A stretch of 64,000 nucleotides of DNA from Prevotella sp. HUN102 (GCF_000688375.1 NZ_JIAF01000004.1:1674001-1738000), one strand, 5' to 3'. Numbered from the stretch's first letter, positions 34,438 to 45,097 are shown. Notes: generated by a model not told the origin, from the sequence alone. Translations and numbers: made by a program.

Positions 34438-35529
34438 TTATTTCTCTACGCCAAACTTATAGACCGTTTTCTGTGTGTATTCTCTGTCTGGCTCTATGAT
34501 AACGGATGGGAAGTAAGGATGATTCGGCGAATCGGGGAAGTGCTGACACTCAAAACAGATAGCACTGCGGCGTGGGAATGTTGCTCCGTGCTGACCGGCA
34601 TAGCCGTCCGCCCAGTTGTGCGTATATACCTGAACGCCGGGTTCTGTTGTGTAAACCTCCATCGTTCGCCCACTCTTAGGTTCGAGAATCCTTGCAGCAA
34701 ACGAAAATTCGCCCTCCTCTTTCTTGTTCAACACGAAACAATGGTCGTAGCCGTTTCCTATTCTCAGCTGCTCATTGTCGGAATCAATGTCCCGACCCAC
34801 CGGTTTTGGCCGACGGAAGTCGAATGGCGTTCCTGCCACTTTCAGTATTTCTCCTGTCGGGATGGAAGTCTCGTCGATAGGCAGATAATAATCTGCATTT
34901 ACTTCGCAAATAAGGTCGTGAACGTCGGGTGTAGGATTAGCAATGCCCGCCAGTGAGAAGAATCCGTGACTTGTAAGGTTGAGGATAGTTCTCTTGTTCG
35001 TCTTCGCCTGATACTTTATAACAAACTCGTTGTCGTTCGTCAGCGTATAAGCCACCCAAACCTCCAGTTCGCCCGTGAATCCACCTTCTCCGTAGGGCGA
35101 GGTGTATTTCAGTACAACTGCGTGCTCGCTTACCTGTGTAGCATCCCACACGCGTGCATTGAATGCGCTGTCGCTTCCGTGCAGACTGTTCGGTCCATTG
35201 TTGATTGCGAGAATATACTCCTTGCCATTGAGTTGGAAACGTCCTTTGGCAATACGGTTGCCATAGCGTCCAATCAGTGTGGAGAGATAAGGCTCTGGAG
35301 AATTGATAACGTCTTGAATGTTATCGTGTCCCTGAATGACATTGGCAAAGTTTCCTTCCTTATCGGGAACCATAATTGCAACTATGGCCCCGCCATAGTT
35401 AGTTATAGCCACTTCGCAACCCTGATTATTCTTTAAAATGTAAAGGTCGGTATCCTTACCGTCAATCTTTGTTTGGAAATCCTCACGTTTCAGACCGCAC
35501 AAATATTGTGCATCTTCGGTATTTGTCAT
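34438..35529 (-). CDS. galM: Aldose 1-epimerase (galactose mutarotase)
   Basis: Interconverts alpha and beta anomers of galactose and other aldoses. This 363-aa protein shows the family blocks IGRYGNRIAKGRF (substrate Asn/Arg), LNLTSHGFFSLAG (catalytic His), GNGYDHCFVL and the catalytic Glu in ICFECQHFPDSPNHP. It is the first gene of the galactose operon. The likely -7 box just upstream (minus-strand TTACTTTG near 35565-35572) deviates by one base from consensus. Confidence 0.95.
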   Translation of the reverse strand: MTNTEDAQYLCGLKREDFQTKIDGKDTDLYILKNNQGCEVAITNYGGAIVAIMVPDKEGNFANVIQGHDNIQDVINSPEPYLSTLIGRYGNRIAKGRFQLNGKEYILAINNGPNSLHGSDSAFNARVWDATQVSEHAVVLKYTSPYGEGGFTGELEVWVAYTLTNDNEFVIKYQAKTNKRTILNLTSHGFFSLAGIANPTPDVHDLICEVNADYYLPIDETSIPTGEILKVAGTPFDFRRPKPVGRDIDSDNEQLRIGNGYDHCFVLNKKEEGEFSFAARILEPKSGRTMEVYTTEPGVQVYTHNWADGYAGQHGATFPRRSAICFECQHFPDSPNHPYFPSVIIEPDREYTQKTVYKFGVEK

Positions 35530-36060
35530 AAAGATCGTTTTTAGTATAATGTATCAAATATCTGCAAAGTAAATAAAAATAAACGATATTAACAAGTACT
35601 GAAGCGAAATTGTTCGCCAAAGAGTGTGTTAAAAACAATTAAGTGAAAAGAAGAACGGGAAATAATAAAGTAATCTTGCTGTAATTGGAGGTGTTTAAAA
35701 TTAAGCGTATCTACTTTACTGTTTATTTGTATCCTAAGCATACAACAATTTTCGCACCTTTTCAGCTAATTTTATTTATCAACCTGCTCATTTGCAACTT
35801 CGTATTTCTAAGTTTAATTTCATCTCAATCGGATATTGAATTAACTCGAAATCAATTCCACTTTACAAATGACCGAAGAATGCAGAACAATCTTCGCACA
35901 AATGCAATACAATCTTGCGAAGAATGGAGTGCATTCTTCGTAAAAATGGAAATAGATGTGTTGTCAGTTGATTTACAGACACTTACAAGGTGTAAGATGA
36001 TAGGGTGGAGTTTGACTAAGAATTTAATATTGTGATAAAATTCCTGAATGTCTGCATTGC
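35530..36060. other. Gene-free region: galM promoter and one dispersed repeat copy
   Basis: It contains the galM promoter area (35540-35600), then AT-rich sequence with no convincing frame, then the two-hairpin repeat at 35859-35988, which lies beyond the 3' end of the 180-aa lipoprotein gene. Confidence 0.6.
35859..35988 (+). repeat. Dispersed two-hairpin intergenic repeat, copy B
   Basis: It starts CACTTTACAAATGACCGAAG and ends TTGATTTACAGACACTTACA. The arms in order are CGAAGAATGC, CAATCTTCGCA, TTGCGAAGAATG and CATTCTTCG; the second hairpin has a 9-bp perfect stem. Confidence 0.75.
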
Positions 36061-36603
36061 CTATTTGGTTGTTTTTACTTTCAGCGAATCGGGGTTTATT
36101 TTTGTCTTCTTCTTTACCAGATCACTGTTCAGATGCTTGACGATGATTTGCTGACTGCCCTTATAGAAACTTATTTCGTATCTACCGTTAATGCTGTCTT
36201 GCTTGATATAAGAGAATAAGTGTGTTGTGATTTTCCAACAGGTATCATTTGCCGCCTTCTCGTTCACGGATGTGTAGAAGTCTTTTCCCGGAATGCTGTC
36301 TAACAGGAGCATTGCAGAATAGTTTCCGCCCATTACCGTTTCCTCGTCTGCCGAAATACTGATGCTGTCCGGAATGATGGGTTCTTCTGATTGTATCTTG
36401 TAATTTGGAAAAACAAGTCCTGTCACTTTCGCCAAATCAATCTGAACAATCGTATCATTATGAATGGGTTTGAACTTCTCGGCAGCTACGGTGTCGCCTG
36501 TTGGTGGGGCATAGGCTTTTCTGTTGGAACAGGAACATATTATGCCAATGAAAAGAAGGCTGATGAATGCCAATGGATAGATGTATGGTTTCGTGTAAAG
36601 CAT
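36061..36603 (-). CDS. Lipoprotein of unknown function, 180 aa
   Basis: The lipoprotein signal is MLYTKPYIYPLAFISLLFIG followed by IICSC. The body is about 155 residues with no recognised domain; one run, SISADEETVMGGNYSAMLLL, looks structured. It lies 33 bases after the helicase gene, so it is likely the last gene of the PBP1A-helicase unit. Function is unknown. Confidence 0.72.
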   Translation of the reverse strand: MLYTKPYIYPLAFISLLFIGIICSCSNRKAYAPPTGDTVAAEKFKPIHNDTIVQIDLAKVTGLVFPNYKIQSEEPIIPDSISISADEETVMGGNYSAMLLLDSIPGKDFYTSVNEKAANDTCWKITTHLFSYIKQDSINGRYEISFYKGSQQIIVKHLNSDLVKKKTKINPDSLKVKTTK

Positions 36604-36636
36604 CGTTCTAAATCTTGTTATTAAAATGAATATCGG

Positions 36637-38388
36637 TCAGGAATCCTTTTGCTTGCTGAGTTTCTTCAGGCGTTTTGATGCGATTGGGTGGTCGGGATAT
36701 AGTTCGAGTGCCTTTGTGTAGTTATTGACTGCGGCACTTTTCATTCCCTCCTTTTCGCATTCTTTTCCCATCATAACGTATTCTGTTGAGAGTTTTTTAA
36801 GGAAATCCTCTCTTTCATCTCTTTCCTTTTTAAGGAGTTCATAGTCTTTTTTCAGGGAGTTTATGATGCCTAATTTCCGTCTGATAAGTCTTTTTACAGA
36901 GGGTTTCTCTATATCATACCGGCTATGGATGGCAAGGAAGAAATTGCTGAGAAACTTATCGAAATTGCCGGAATCGAAGGCTTTCACGGCATCATAATAC
37001 TCTTTGTCGGCTTTGCTCTGATGCAATACTTTCCTGATGGTGTTGTCGTCGTTGTATCGTTTGGCAAAGTTTACCACTTCTGCTTTTACGAATATGTCTT
37101 TTCTGCGTATGGGTTCTCGAAGATTGATTCCCTCAAGGCTCGTGCATCTTGAAAGAGCCACGTAGGTTTGGCCTCCGGCGAATACGCCACCGGAAAAGTC
37201 TATATCTACATTCTTGAATGTCAGTCCCTGACTTTTATGAATGGTAATAGCCCAAGCAAGTTTGATAGGGTATTGAACATACGTACCTATCAGATTCTCT
37301 TCGATTCTCTGTTCGATTTCGTTGAATGAATAGATGATGTTCTCCCAAGTTTCTCTCTGCACTTGCAGGTCAATACCGTCTTCCGTATGCACGTATATGA
37401 TTCCTTCTTCCTCGTCTATTCCTATTATAATGCCAAGCGTTCCGTTTACCCATTGATGTTCTATGTCGTTCTTAATGAACATAATGTGTGCTCCTACCTT
37501 GATTGAAAGTTCAATGGGAGTGGGAAGAGAGCTTTCCAGAAACTCGCCTTTTATGTTTCCGTAGAGTGTGATTGTGTCGCCCGGAAGTTTTTCGAGTTCT
37601 TGATTGTTTATCCAATCAACAGAATCTCTTCTTGTTGATAGTGTAATGGATAGATCAGCGTCCGAGTCAATGGTATGCGCTCCGACCTGATTGTTCAGCA
37701 ATCTCAGTTCATCGTCATAGATTTCATTTGTTCGGATATGGTCAAGTATGGAAATGAATTTTTCATCGTGCTGACGATAAACCTTTTTCAGTTCGATGCT
37801 GACAAGATGATAGTTCTGAAATACCTTTGCGTGGAAGAAGAAACCACTCGGGTAATAAGGTTCGAGAAGTCTTCGGTCTTCCTCCTTTATCACGGGTTCC
37901 AACTGATAGATATCGCCTACAAAAAGTATCTGCTTCCCTCCGAAAGGCTCGCGCATATTCCTGTTGTATATTCGCAAAACCTTATCAATGAAGTCGATGA
38001 TATCGGCACGAACCATACTTATCTCATCAATGATAATGAGTTCTACTTCGCGAAGCAGCTTGCATTTTTCGCTGTTGTATTTCAGCGTGCCACGAATGTT
38101 GCGTGCCGAATAGCGAACGTCATTGGGTATTAAGGGATGAAAGGGGATTTTGAAAAAGCTATGAAGCGTGGATCCTCCGGCATTTATGGCGGCAATGCCG
38201 GTAGGTGCGAGGATAATGTGTTTCTTCTTTGTCGTAGAAGCGATATAATGCAGGAAAGTAGACTTACCTGTGCCAGCCTTTCCTGTCAGGAACAAGGAGT
38301 TATGAGTGAATTGGATAATCTGAAGAGCTTGCTGAAACTCTTGATTATCCAAGTCAATCTTTTGTATGTCAATACCTTTTACGGCCAT
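36637..38388 (-). CDS. RecD/PIF1-like DNA helicase with C-terminal TPR
   Basis: This 583-aa superfamily 1B helicase has Walker A LTGKAGTGKSTF (about 35-46), Walker B LIIIDEISMVRADI, GDIYQLEPV, and late motif WAITIHKSQGLTF with VALSRCTSLEG. The C-terminus (about 550-583) looks like one TPR unit (AAVNNYTKALELYPDHP). It likely works in DNA repair or recombination. The start overlaps the PBP1A stop by one base (TAATG), so the two are translationally coupled. Confidence 0.9.
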   Translation of the reverse strand: MAVKGIDIQKIDLDNQEFQQALQIIQFTHNSLFLTGKAGTGKSTFLHYIASTTKKKHIILAPTGIAAINAGGSTLHSFFKIPFHPLIPNDVRYSARNIRGTLKYNSEKCKLLREVELIIIDEISMVRADIIDFIDKVLRIYNRNMREPFGGKQILFVGDIYQLEPVIKEEDRRLLEPYYPSGFFFHAKVFQNYHLVSIELKKVYRQHDEKFISILDHIRTNEIYDDELRLLNNQVGAHTIDSDADLSITLSTRRDSVDWINNQELEKLPGDTITLYGNIKGEFLESSLPTPIELSIKVGAHIMFIKNDIEHQWVNGTLGIIIGIDEEEGIIYVHTEDGIDLQVQRETWENIIYSFNEIEQRIEENLIGTYVQYPIKLAWAITIHKSQGLTFKNVDIDFSGGVFAGGQTYVALSRCTSLEGINLREPIRRKDIFVKAEVVNFAKRYNDDNTIRKVLHQSKADKEYYDAVKAFDSGNFDKFLSNFFLAIHSRYDIEKPSVKRLIRRKLGIINSLKKDYELLKKERDEREDFLKKLSTEYVMMGKECEKEGMKSAAVNNYTKALELYPDHPIASKRLKKLSKQKDS

Positions 38389-40883
38389 TAATTTCTGATT
38401 CTAATCTCTTCTATCTGAGGTCTGTTTATCGGAGGCGTATTGTGTTGTGGCTCTATTGGGACACCGTCTTGTGGATTTTCACTCTGTGGAACCTCCACGT
38501 TTCCGTCTTCCTCTAAGCCTTCTTCTATTTGTTCTTCGCCTTCAGCAGGGTTGTTTTCCTCTTCATTGTAAATATCCAAACTGTCAATTTCCGGTTGATA
38601 ATGGCGTACTTGCTCACACTGGTACATTGAAGGATCGATATCAACATTGGGATTCAATTCCCATTTCGCCTTGTATTTCTTGAAATTCTTGTCTCTCATC
38701 AGCGCATAGAGGAACTCTCCACAGATGGGCAATGCGGTTTTAGAGCCTTGTCCTAATGCACCTGTCCGGAAGTGAATGCTTCGATATTCGCCGCCTACCC
38801 AAGCTCCGACAACGAGTTTCGGACTTACTGCCATAAACCAAGCGTCGGAATGGTTGTTGGTCGTACCGGTTTTTCCACCCCAGTCTGTATCATTGAAGGT
38901 GTATTGCGACAAGGCTTGACTCGTGCCGTGGGCCTCATTCTTGCTTGCTTTCAAAAGTTCTTGCATAAAGAAGGCACTCTTGTATGGCAGAACGTCTTCC
39001 GTTTCGTTAGGCCCAAGATATACTTCGTTTCCTTTTTGGTCGAGAATCCTTGTTACTACAACTGGTTCGTGCATCTCACCATTATTGGCAACGGTGCAAT
39101 ATGCGTTTGTCATTTCGAGCAAATTCACATCGCTGCTTCCCAATGCAAGTGAGGGTTCGTCTTCAAGTGGGCTCTTGATTCCCATATCCTGAGCAGTTCG
39201 GATAATGTTTTTGATTCCCATTTCCTGTCCCAGACGCACGGCAACTGTATTTACACTCTGTGCAAATGCTGTCTTCAATAATAAAGAATCTCCTGAGAAT
39301 CTGCCGTTTGCATTGCCCGGAGTCCAAGTATTCACTTGTCCTGTCCGTTTGTCAGGAACCTGCATTGAGATATATTCGTCTCTTCGTTTGTCGCAAGGCG
39401 TAAGTCCTTGATTCATTGCCTCAGCATAGACAAAGAGCTTGAACGTTGAACCGGGTTGTCTTTGGGCAGTAACTTTATCATATTTCCAAGTCTTGAAGTC
39501 TATATCGCCCACCCAAGCTCTGACAGCACCGGTATGTGGTTCCATTGCAACCATTGAGCAATGCATAAACTTTACCATATATCGTATGGAATCGAGAGAA
39601 GACATTTCTTTCTCTATCGTTCCCTTTTCGTAATCAAAGAGCTTAACTCTGTGAGGTTTGTTAAGATAATAGTCGATGCTGTCCTGATTATTGGGGAATC
39701 GCTGCTCCAACGCTTTGTAGAATGGTTGGCGTTTTGCAATGTCTTCAATAAAGTTTGGAACAAGATTGCCTTTTTCATCGCGCCAAGGTTCTTGACTTCC
39801 CCAATGCCTGTTGAAGTCATTTTGGATTCTCTTCATTTGTTTTGCAGCAGCTTGTTCTGCATATTTCTGCATACGTGTGTCGATGGTTGTATAGATTTTT
39901 AATCCGCTGCTGTATAAATCATAATGATTATTCTTCGCCCAATCTTTCAGATAATCAGCTACATATTGTCTGAAGTATTGTGCCTGTCCATCATAATTTT
40001 CTTCCATATGAACATCCAACTTAATTGGAATCTGTGATAAAGAATCGTATTCCTCTTGTTCCAGTTTGTTGTGTGTCAGCATATTATAGAGAACCGTATT
40101 TCGTCTTCCGAGAGAGTTCTTTGGATTGGAAATAGGATTGTAATAGGTAGTAGCTTTCAGCATACCTACAAGCGTTGCTATCTGTTCGGTAGTCAGTTCT
40201 TTAGGCGTTGTATTGAAATACGTTTTGGCAGCAGTTTTTATTCCGTATGCATTGTTGCCAAAGTCTACCGTATTTGCATACATCGTGAGAATTTCCTCTT
40301 TGGTATAGATGCGCTCAATCTTCAATGAAATTATCCATTCCTTGGTTTTCATAATAAGCATCTTCACTCCGGGAATACGTCCGAGCAAACCGGAACTGCT
40401 GCTGCGTACCTGAAACATATTCTTTGCCAACTGCTGCGTGATGGTTGATGCACCACGGGCACCATTCTTTGTAACAGCGTCCTTTACAGCACCTGCAAGT
40501 CCTTCAGGATCAACGCCTATATGGTTATAGAAACGTTCATCCTCGGTGCTGATTAAGGCATCCCAAAACTTAGGATTTACTTCTTTATATTTGATAGGTG
40601 TTCTGTTTTCCTTGAAGAATTTTCCTATCAGCACAGAGTCCGCACTGTATATTTCGGATGCAGCAAATGTAGGAGGGGTTGCTATTTCGCTGAAACCGGG
40701 CGAACTTCCAAACAGCCAAAGGAAGTTCATATCCACCATTCCGAAGTATATGAAGATAGAAAGAATGAAGGATACGAACCCAATAGCTGATTTAGTGTAC
40801 CAAGCTCTTCCTTTGTATAGATTCTTATACCAAGGGAAGAAGCCCCAGATGCGTCTAAAAGTTTTCTTTATGAATTTAATCAT
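38388..40883 (-). CDS. Class A penicillin-binding protein 1A
   Basis: Bifunctional murein synthase of the inner membrane. This 831-aa protein has a short cytoplasmic tail and membrane anchor (33-55), a GT51 transglycosylase with catalytic Glu114 (STEDERFY) and RGASTITQQLAKN (143-155), and a transpeptidase with STFK (Ser478, Lys481), SVN (542-544) and KTGTT (670-674). The C-terminus is acidic then Pro/Gln-rich. The length is normal. It follows miaA by 56 bases. Confidence 0.96.
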   Translation of the reverse strand: MIKFIKKTFRRIWGFFPWYKNLYKGRAWYTKSAIGFVSFILSIFIYFGMVDMNFLWLFGSSPGFSEIATPPTFAASEIYSADSVLIGKFFKENRTPIKYKEVNPKFWDALISTEDERFYNHIGVDPEGLAGAVKDAVTKNGARGASTITQQLAKNMFQVRSSSSGLLGRIPGVKMLIMKTKEWIISLKIERIYTKEEILTMYANTVDFGNNAYGIKTAAKTYFNTTPKELTTEQIATLVGMLKATTYYNPISNPKNSLGRRNTVLYNMLTHNKLEQEEYDSLSQIPIKLDVHMEENYDGQAQYFRQYVADYLKDWAKNNHYDLYSSGLKIYTTIDTRMQKYAEQAAAKQMKRIQNDFNRHWGSQEPWRDEKGNLVPNFIEDIAKRQPFYKALEQRFPNNQDSIDYYLNKPHRVKLFDYEKGTIEKEMSSLDSIRYMVKFMHCSMVAMEPHTGAVRAWVGDIDFKTWKYDKVTAQRQPGSTFKLFVYAEAMNQGLTPCDKRRDEYISMQVPDKRTGQVNTWTPGNANGRFSGDSLLLKTAFAQSVNTVAVRLGQEMGIKNIIRTAQDMGIKSPLEDEPSLALGSSDVNLLEMTNAYCTVANNGEMHEPVVVTRILDQKGNEVYLGPNETEDVLPYKSAFFMQELLKASKNEAHGTSQALSQYTFNDTDWGGKTGTTNNHSDAWFMAVSPKLVVGAWVGGEYRSIHFRTGALGQGSKTALPICGEFLYALMRDKNFKKYKAKWELNPNVDIDPSMYQCEQVRHYQPEIDSLDIYNEEENNPAEGEEQIEEGLEEDGNVEVPQSENPQDGVPIEPQHNTPPINRPQIEEIRIRN

Positions 40884-40939
40884 TTGCTATTCTGTAATTC
40901 TAATTGATTTAAGAGATAACGCAAAATTATCAAATTATT

Positions 40940-41845
40940 CTATTCTTGCAGATTTGAACTGATATAATTTAATATTTCTTCAATATTGTTTGGATTGAAC
41001 CATTTTACGTCCTGATCTTTCTTGTACCAAGTCATTTGTTTTCGAGCGTATCTTCTCGTGCTGCTCTGTATTTTAAAGATTGCTTCTTCAAGAGTTGTTA
41101 ATCCGTCAAGATACTCGAATATTTCTTTGTAACCAACTGTGTTAAGAGAGTTTAGATGCTTATATTCATATACGTTCAATGCTTCTTGAATCATTCCTTC
41201 GTCTATCATATTCAATACACGTTGGTTGATTCTGTCGTATAATTCCTCACGTGGACGCTCCAATCCAATCTTAATTGTGTTGAACGGTCTTTCTTTTTTG
41301 GTGTTTTTACGGAATGACGTATAGGTTTTATCAGTCTGATGGCATATCTCCAATGCGTGAACAACACGGCGGGGATTGTTTCTGTCTACGATATTCCAAT
41401 GTTCGGGGTCAAGCTCTTTCAGTTCATTGCAAAGGGATTCCAAGCCCTCATCCTGAAGTCTTTTCATCATCTTCTCCCTTACATCATCCCTAATCGTAGG
41501 CATATCATCTATTCCGTTGCAGACAGCATCAATATACATCATTGAACCACCTGAAAGAAGGTAGAGTGGGGAAGCGTTGTCTTCAATGATTTTCAACACC
41601 TGAGCCTCGTACATACTTGCAGAAAAGTAGTCATCGATATGATGACTACCTACAAAATAATGCTTGATCTCTGCTTGTTGTTCCTTTGTCGGTGCAGCCG
41701 TACCTATCGGTAATTCCTCAAAAATCTGACGTGAATCCGCATTGATGACAGGAATATCGAATTTCCTTGCGATAGTCAGCGTTATTTCGGTTTTACCAAT
41801 TCCGGTTGGTCCGACAACAACAATTAATGTTGGCTTGCTTGACAC
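40940..41845 (-). CDS. miaA: tRNA dimethylallyltransferase
   Basis: Adds an isopentenyl group to A37 of tRNAs reading UNN codons. This 301-aa protein has the P-loop VVGPTGIGKTE (10-20), NADSRQIFEELPIGTA with catalytic Asp, LSGGSMMYIDAV, and the C-terminal YARKQMTWYKKD tRNA-contact region. It lies 5 bases after lpxA, in the lipid A operon. Confidence 0.96.
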   Translation of the reverse strand: MSSKPTLIVVVGPTGIGKTEITLTIARKFDIPVINADSRQIFEELPIGTAAPTKEQQAEIKHYFVGSHHIDDYFSASMYEAQVLKIIEDNASPLYLLSGGSMMYIDAVCNGIDDMPTIRDDVREKMMKRLQDEGLESLCNELKELDPEHWNIVDRNNPRRVVHALEICHQTDKTYTSFRKNTKKERPFNTIKIGLERPREELYDRINQRVLNMIDEGMIQEALNVYEYKHLNSLNTVGYKEIFEYLDGLTTLEEAIFKIQSSTRRYARKQMTWYKKDQDVKWFNPNNIEEILNYISSNLQE

Positions 41846-41850
41846 TGGTT

Positions 41851-42621
41851 TTACTTGATGATTCCTCGTTTTGAAGCCTGAACAAAGTCGATGATATGCT
41901 GAATTTCAGGAATAATTTCCATTGTATCCTTAATCTTCTGGATATTCTCCTCTCTTGTTCCCTCTCCGTAAAGAATACGGTATGCTTCGTGAATCTTGTC
42001 TATTGTCTCGTTTGAGAATCCCTTACGACGCAGACCAATAATATTGATACCTGCATAGCGGATTGGTTCTTTCCCTGCTATTATATAAGGTGGAATATCC
42101 TGCGAGAAACGACTGCCGCCCTGAATCATTACATTGCCACCGATATTGCAGAATTGATGGCAAAGAACTGATGCTGAGATAATGGCAAAGTCCTCAACAG
42201 TAACCTCGCCTGCAAGCTTTGTTGAATTGCCGATAATGATATTTGAACCAATCACGCAGTCGTGGGCTATGTGCATATTCTCCATAAGGAGGTTATTGCT
42301 ACCGACAATAGTAGTGCCCTTTGAGGCTGTTCCTCTTGAAATCGTTACGTTTTCGCGAATAGAATTGTTGTTTCCGATTTCACAGAGGCTCTCTTCGCCC
42401 ACGAATTTCAAGTCTTGAGGCTTGGTAGAAATGCTTGAACCGGGGAAAAACTCATTGCTGTCTCCAATTCGTGCTCCCGTATGGATGGTTACGCTATTCA
42501 AGAGATGGTTATTGTTGCCAATTACCGTATTATCATCAATATAGCAGAACGGGCCTATTATATTGTTGTCGCCAAGTTTTGCATTTGGATGAACAAATGC
42601 CAATGGACTGATTTGATTCAT
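41851..42621 (-). CDS. lpxA: UDP-N-acetylglucosamine acyltransferase
   Basis: First step of lipid A synthesis: O-acylation of UDP-GlcNAc. This 256-aa protein is a left-handed beta-helix built from hexapeptide repeats (I/V/L-G-D/N pattern from residue 10 to about 190), with the conserved His in MENMHIAHDCVIG. The C-terminal helical domain includes GLRRKGFSNETI. Second last gene of lpxD-lpxC/fabZ-lpxA-miaA. Confidence 0.97.
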   Translation of the reverse strand: MNQISPLAFVHPNAKLGDNNIIGPFCYIDDNTVIGNNNHLLNSVTIHTGARIGDSNEFFPGSSISTKPQDLKFVGEESLCEIGNNNSIRENVTISRGTASKGTTIVGSNNLLMENMHIAHDCVIGSNIIIGNSTKLAGEVTVEDFAIISASVLCHQFCNIGGNVMIQGGSRFSQDIPPYIIAGKEPIRYAGINIIGLRRKGFSNETIDKIHEAYRILYGEGTREENIQKIKDTMEIIPEIQHIIDFVQASKRGIIK

Positions 42622-42634
42622 AATATCTAAGGTT

Positions 42635-44023
42635 TTATTTATTCTTTATAATCTGAGCAGTAAACGTTGCTTCCGAAACCACGTTGTCGCCGACAAACAT
42701 ATAGCCCTTCATTGAGCTGATGCCGTGGCGCACTGGCCCGAGAAGTTCTACTCGGAACAACAATGTATCGCCCGGTACTACTTTCTGACGGAACTTCACA
42801 TCGTCAATCTTCAGGAAGTATGTAGACCAACGTTCAGGCTCCTCCACTTGCGATAGTACGAGCAAGCCACCACATTGAGCCATTGCTTCAATCTGAAGAA
42901 CGCCCGGCATAACAGGTTCTTGTGGGAAGTGTCCTTGGAAGAAAGGCTCGTTTGAAGTAATGTTCTTCACGCCGACAATATTTGTTGCGCCCATTGCAAT
43001 GACTTTATCTACCAACTGCATTGGATAGCGATGGGGAAGCAGCTCACGGATGCGTATGTTATCCATAAGTGGTTCTTCGTTCGGATCGTACATCGGAGCT
43101 TGAATCTCGTGTTTACGGATGTCCTTGCGAATCATACGGGCAAACTTGTTGTTTACAGTATGACCCGGACGTGTTGCTACGATTCTGCCTTTTAGTGGCT
43201 TGCCAATCAAGGCAACATCGCCAATAATATCCAAGAGCTTATGGCGTGTGCATTCGTTGTCCCACATCAAAGGCTTGTGCTGAATGTAACCGATGTTATT
43301 TGCGTCCATATAAGGGACTTTGAGCAAATCTGCAAGCTGGTCCAACGTTGTTTGTTCAACCTGACGCTCGTATATGACAATGGCATTATCCAAATCGCCT
43401 CCCTTAATAAGGTTAGCCTGCAACAATGGCATTATGTCTCTTACAAAGACGAATGTTCGTGCAGGTGCAATTTCCTTGGCATAATCCTCAATACGGTCGA
43501 GGGTGGCAAACTGGCTGCTGATGAACTTGGAATCAAAGGAACACATCGCCGTAATGGAAAATTCATCGTCGGGAAGGATTGTAATCACAGAACCTTTTCC
43601 GTCCTTGAACTCCATCTTCTTGCGAATGATGTAATAGTCCTTTGGTGCAGACTGGTCTACGATTCCTACTTCATTGATTTTATCAACATACATCGTTGCC
43701 GAACCGTCGAGAATAGGAAATTCCGGACCATTTACCTGAATCAGACAGTTGTCGATGCCCATAGCATAAAGAGCCGACATACCGTGTTCAATAGTGCTGA
43801 CTCTCGCATCGCCTTTTGCCAAGACCGTGCCGCGTTGCGTATCTATAACGTTTTCTGCCACAGCATCGATGACGGGCTGACCTTCGAGGTCAATACGCTG
43901 AATCTTGTATCCGTGATTGTCCGGTGCCGGATTGAATGTAACAGTCAGACTTAAACCTGTATGTAAACCGACGCCGAAAAGAGAAAAACTTCCTTTAAGC
44001 GTCTTCTGCTTTGTTGTCTCCAT
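42635..44023 (-). CDS. lpxC-fabZ: Fused LpxC deacetylase / FabZ dehydratase
   Basis: The N-terminal part (about 1-300) is UDP-3-O-acyl-GlcNAc deacetylase, the committed lipid A step, with its zinc-binding STIEHGMSALYAMG and HKLLDIIGDVAL. The C-terminal part (about 315-462) is 3-hydroxyacyl-ACP dehydratase: LLPHRYPMQLVDKV and the active-site GHFPQEPVMPGVLQIEAMAQ. This fusion is typical of Bacteroidetes and couples acyl-ACP supply to lipid A assembly. It is 5 bases after lpxD. Confidence 0.97.
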   Translation of the reverse strand: METTKQKTLKGSFSLFGVGLHTGLSLTVTFNPAPDNHGYKIQRIDLEGQPVIDAVAENVIDTQRGTVLAKGDARVSTIEHGMSALYAMGIDNCLIQVNGPEFPILDGSATMYVDKINEVGIVDQSAPKDYYIIRKKMEFKDGKGSVITILPDDEFSITAMCSFDSKFISSQFATLDRIEDYAKEIAPARTFVFVRDIMPLLQANLIKGGDLDNAIVIYERQVEQTTLDQLADLLKVPYMDANNIGYIQHKPLMWDNECTRHKLLDIIGDVALIGKPLKGRIVATRPGHTVNNKFARMIRKDIRKHEIQAPMYDPNEEPLMDNIRIRELLPHRYPMQLVDKVIAMGATNIVGVKNITSNEPFFQGHFPQEPVMPGVLQIEAMAQCGGLLVLSQVEEPERWSTYFLKIDDVKFRQKVVPGDTLLFRVELLGPVRHGISSMKGYMFVGDNVVSEATFTAQIIKNK

Positions 44024-44028
44024 ATATG

Positions 44029-45069
44029 TTATTTGTTCTTTTTCAGTTCTTCGATTTCTTTTTGCAAAGCATTCAGTTGCTTGTACATTTCGGGCAGTCT
44101 CTGGAATATAGCCTGCGACCTGAAGTAAGGGCGCGACTCCATAGGAGGAGTGCCGATAAGGCTCTGATTGCTTTCAAGACTGCTTGGCACGCCTGACTGC
44201 GCACCGAGGAACACCTTATCGCCGATTGTGATATGTCCGGATATGCCTACCTGACCACCAAACATACACCATTGGCCAACCTTCGTAGAGCCGGCGATTC
44301 CAACCTGAGCACTCATTACCGTGTTTTCGCCAATATCGTTGTTGTGTGCTATCTGGACAAGATTGTCGAGCTTCACGCCTTTACGAATATAGGTGCTGCC
44401 CATTGTAGAACGGTCGATACAGGTGTTTGCGCCAATCTCAACATCGTCTTCAATAGTTACGATACCAATCTGCGGAATCTTGTCGTAGCTGTTGGTCTCA
44501 GGATTTGGTGCAAAACCGAAACCATCGGCCCCGATTACGCTTCCTGAATGAATGATATTGTTATTCCCAAGTTTGCAATCGTGATAGATACTTACGTTTG
44601 GATAGATGATGCAGTTGCTGCCCAGCTTCACGTTTTCCATAATAGTGGCGTGAGGATAAATCTGGCAGCCGTCGCCGATTTCCACACCGTCTGCAATGTA
44701 TGCAAATGCGCCGATATAAACATTGTTTCCAATTTTTGCCTTGGGAGAAATAAAAGCCAAAGAATCAACGCCTTGCTTCTTAGGCTTCATACTTTCATAC
44801 ATCTGCAGGAGTTTTGCCACGCAGTCACGTGCATTCTTCACACGGATAAGGGTAGCCTTGGCAGGCTTCTCTACTTTAATACTTTCGTCTACAAGCACTA
44901 CGGAACATTCCGTATCTGCAAGATAATGAGTATATTTTTCATTCGCAAGAAAAGAGATTGCTCCCTTTTTTCCTTCTTCTATCTTTGCAAAGGTATTGAC
45001 AACGGCGTTTTCATCTCCGTCAATAGTACCTTGTACTAACTGTGCAATTTGCTTAGCAGTAAATTCCAT
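44029..45069 (-). CDS. lpxD: UDP-3-O-(acyl)glucosamine N-acyltransferase
   Basis: Third lipid A step: N-acylation. This 346-aa protein has an N-terminal uridine-binding domain (to about 105), a long hexapeptide beta-helix (110-320) with catalytic His region [15 protein letters not shown], and a C-terminal helix ([19 protein letters not shown]). It is the first gene of the lipid A cluster, with a perfect -7 box upstream at 45098-45105. Confidence 0.97.
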   Translation of the reverse strand: MEFTAKQIAQLVQGTIDGDENAVVNTFAKIEEGKKGAISFLANEKYTHYLADTECSVVLVDESIKVEKPAKATLIRVKNARDCVAKLLQMYESMKPKKQGVDSLAFISPKAKIGNNVYIGAFAYIADGVEIGDGCQIYPHATIMENVKLGSNCIIYPNVSIYHDCKLGNNNIIHSGSVIGADGFGFAPNPETNSYDKIPQIGIVTIEDDVEIGANTCIDRSTMGSTYIRKGVKLDNLVQIAHNNDIGENTVMSAQVGIAGSTKVGQWCMFGGQVGISGHITIGDKVFLGAQSGVPSSLESNQSLIGTPPMESRPYFRSQAIFQRLPEMYKQLNALQKEIEELKKNK

Positions 45070-45097
45070 TCTTTATTTATATGGTTACTTATTTTTG

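Noticed and set aside
43241..43954. 237-aa plus-strand frame opposite lpxC-fabZ
   Set aside because: Antisense shadow of a certain gene; Cys/His-rich composition typical of reverse-complement translation.
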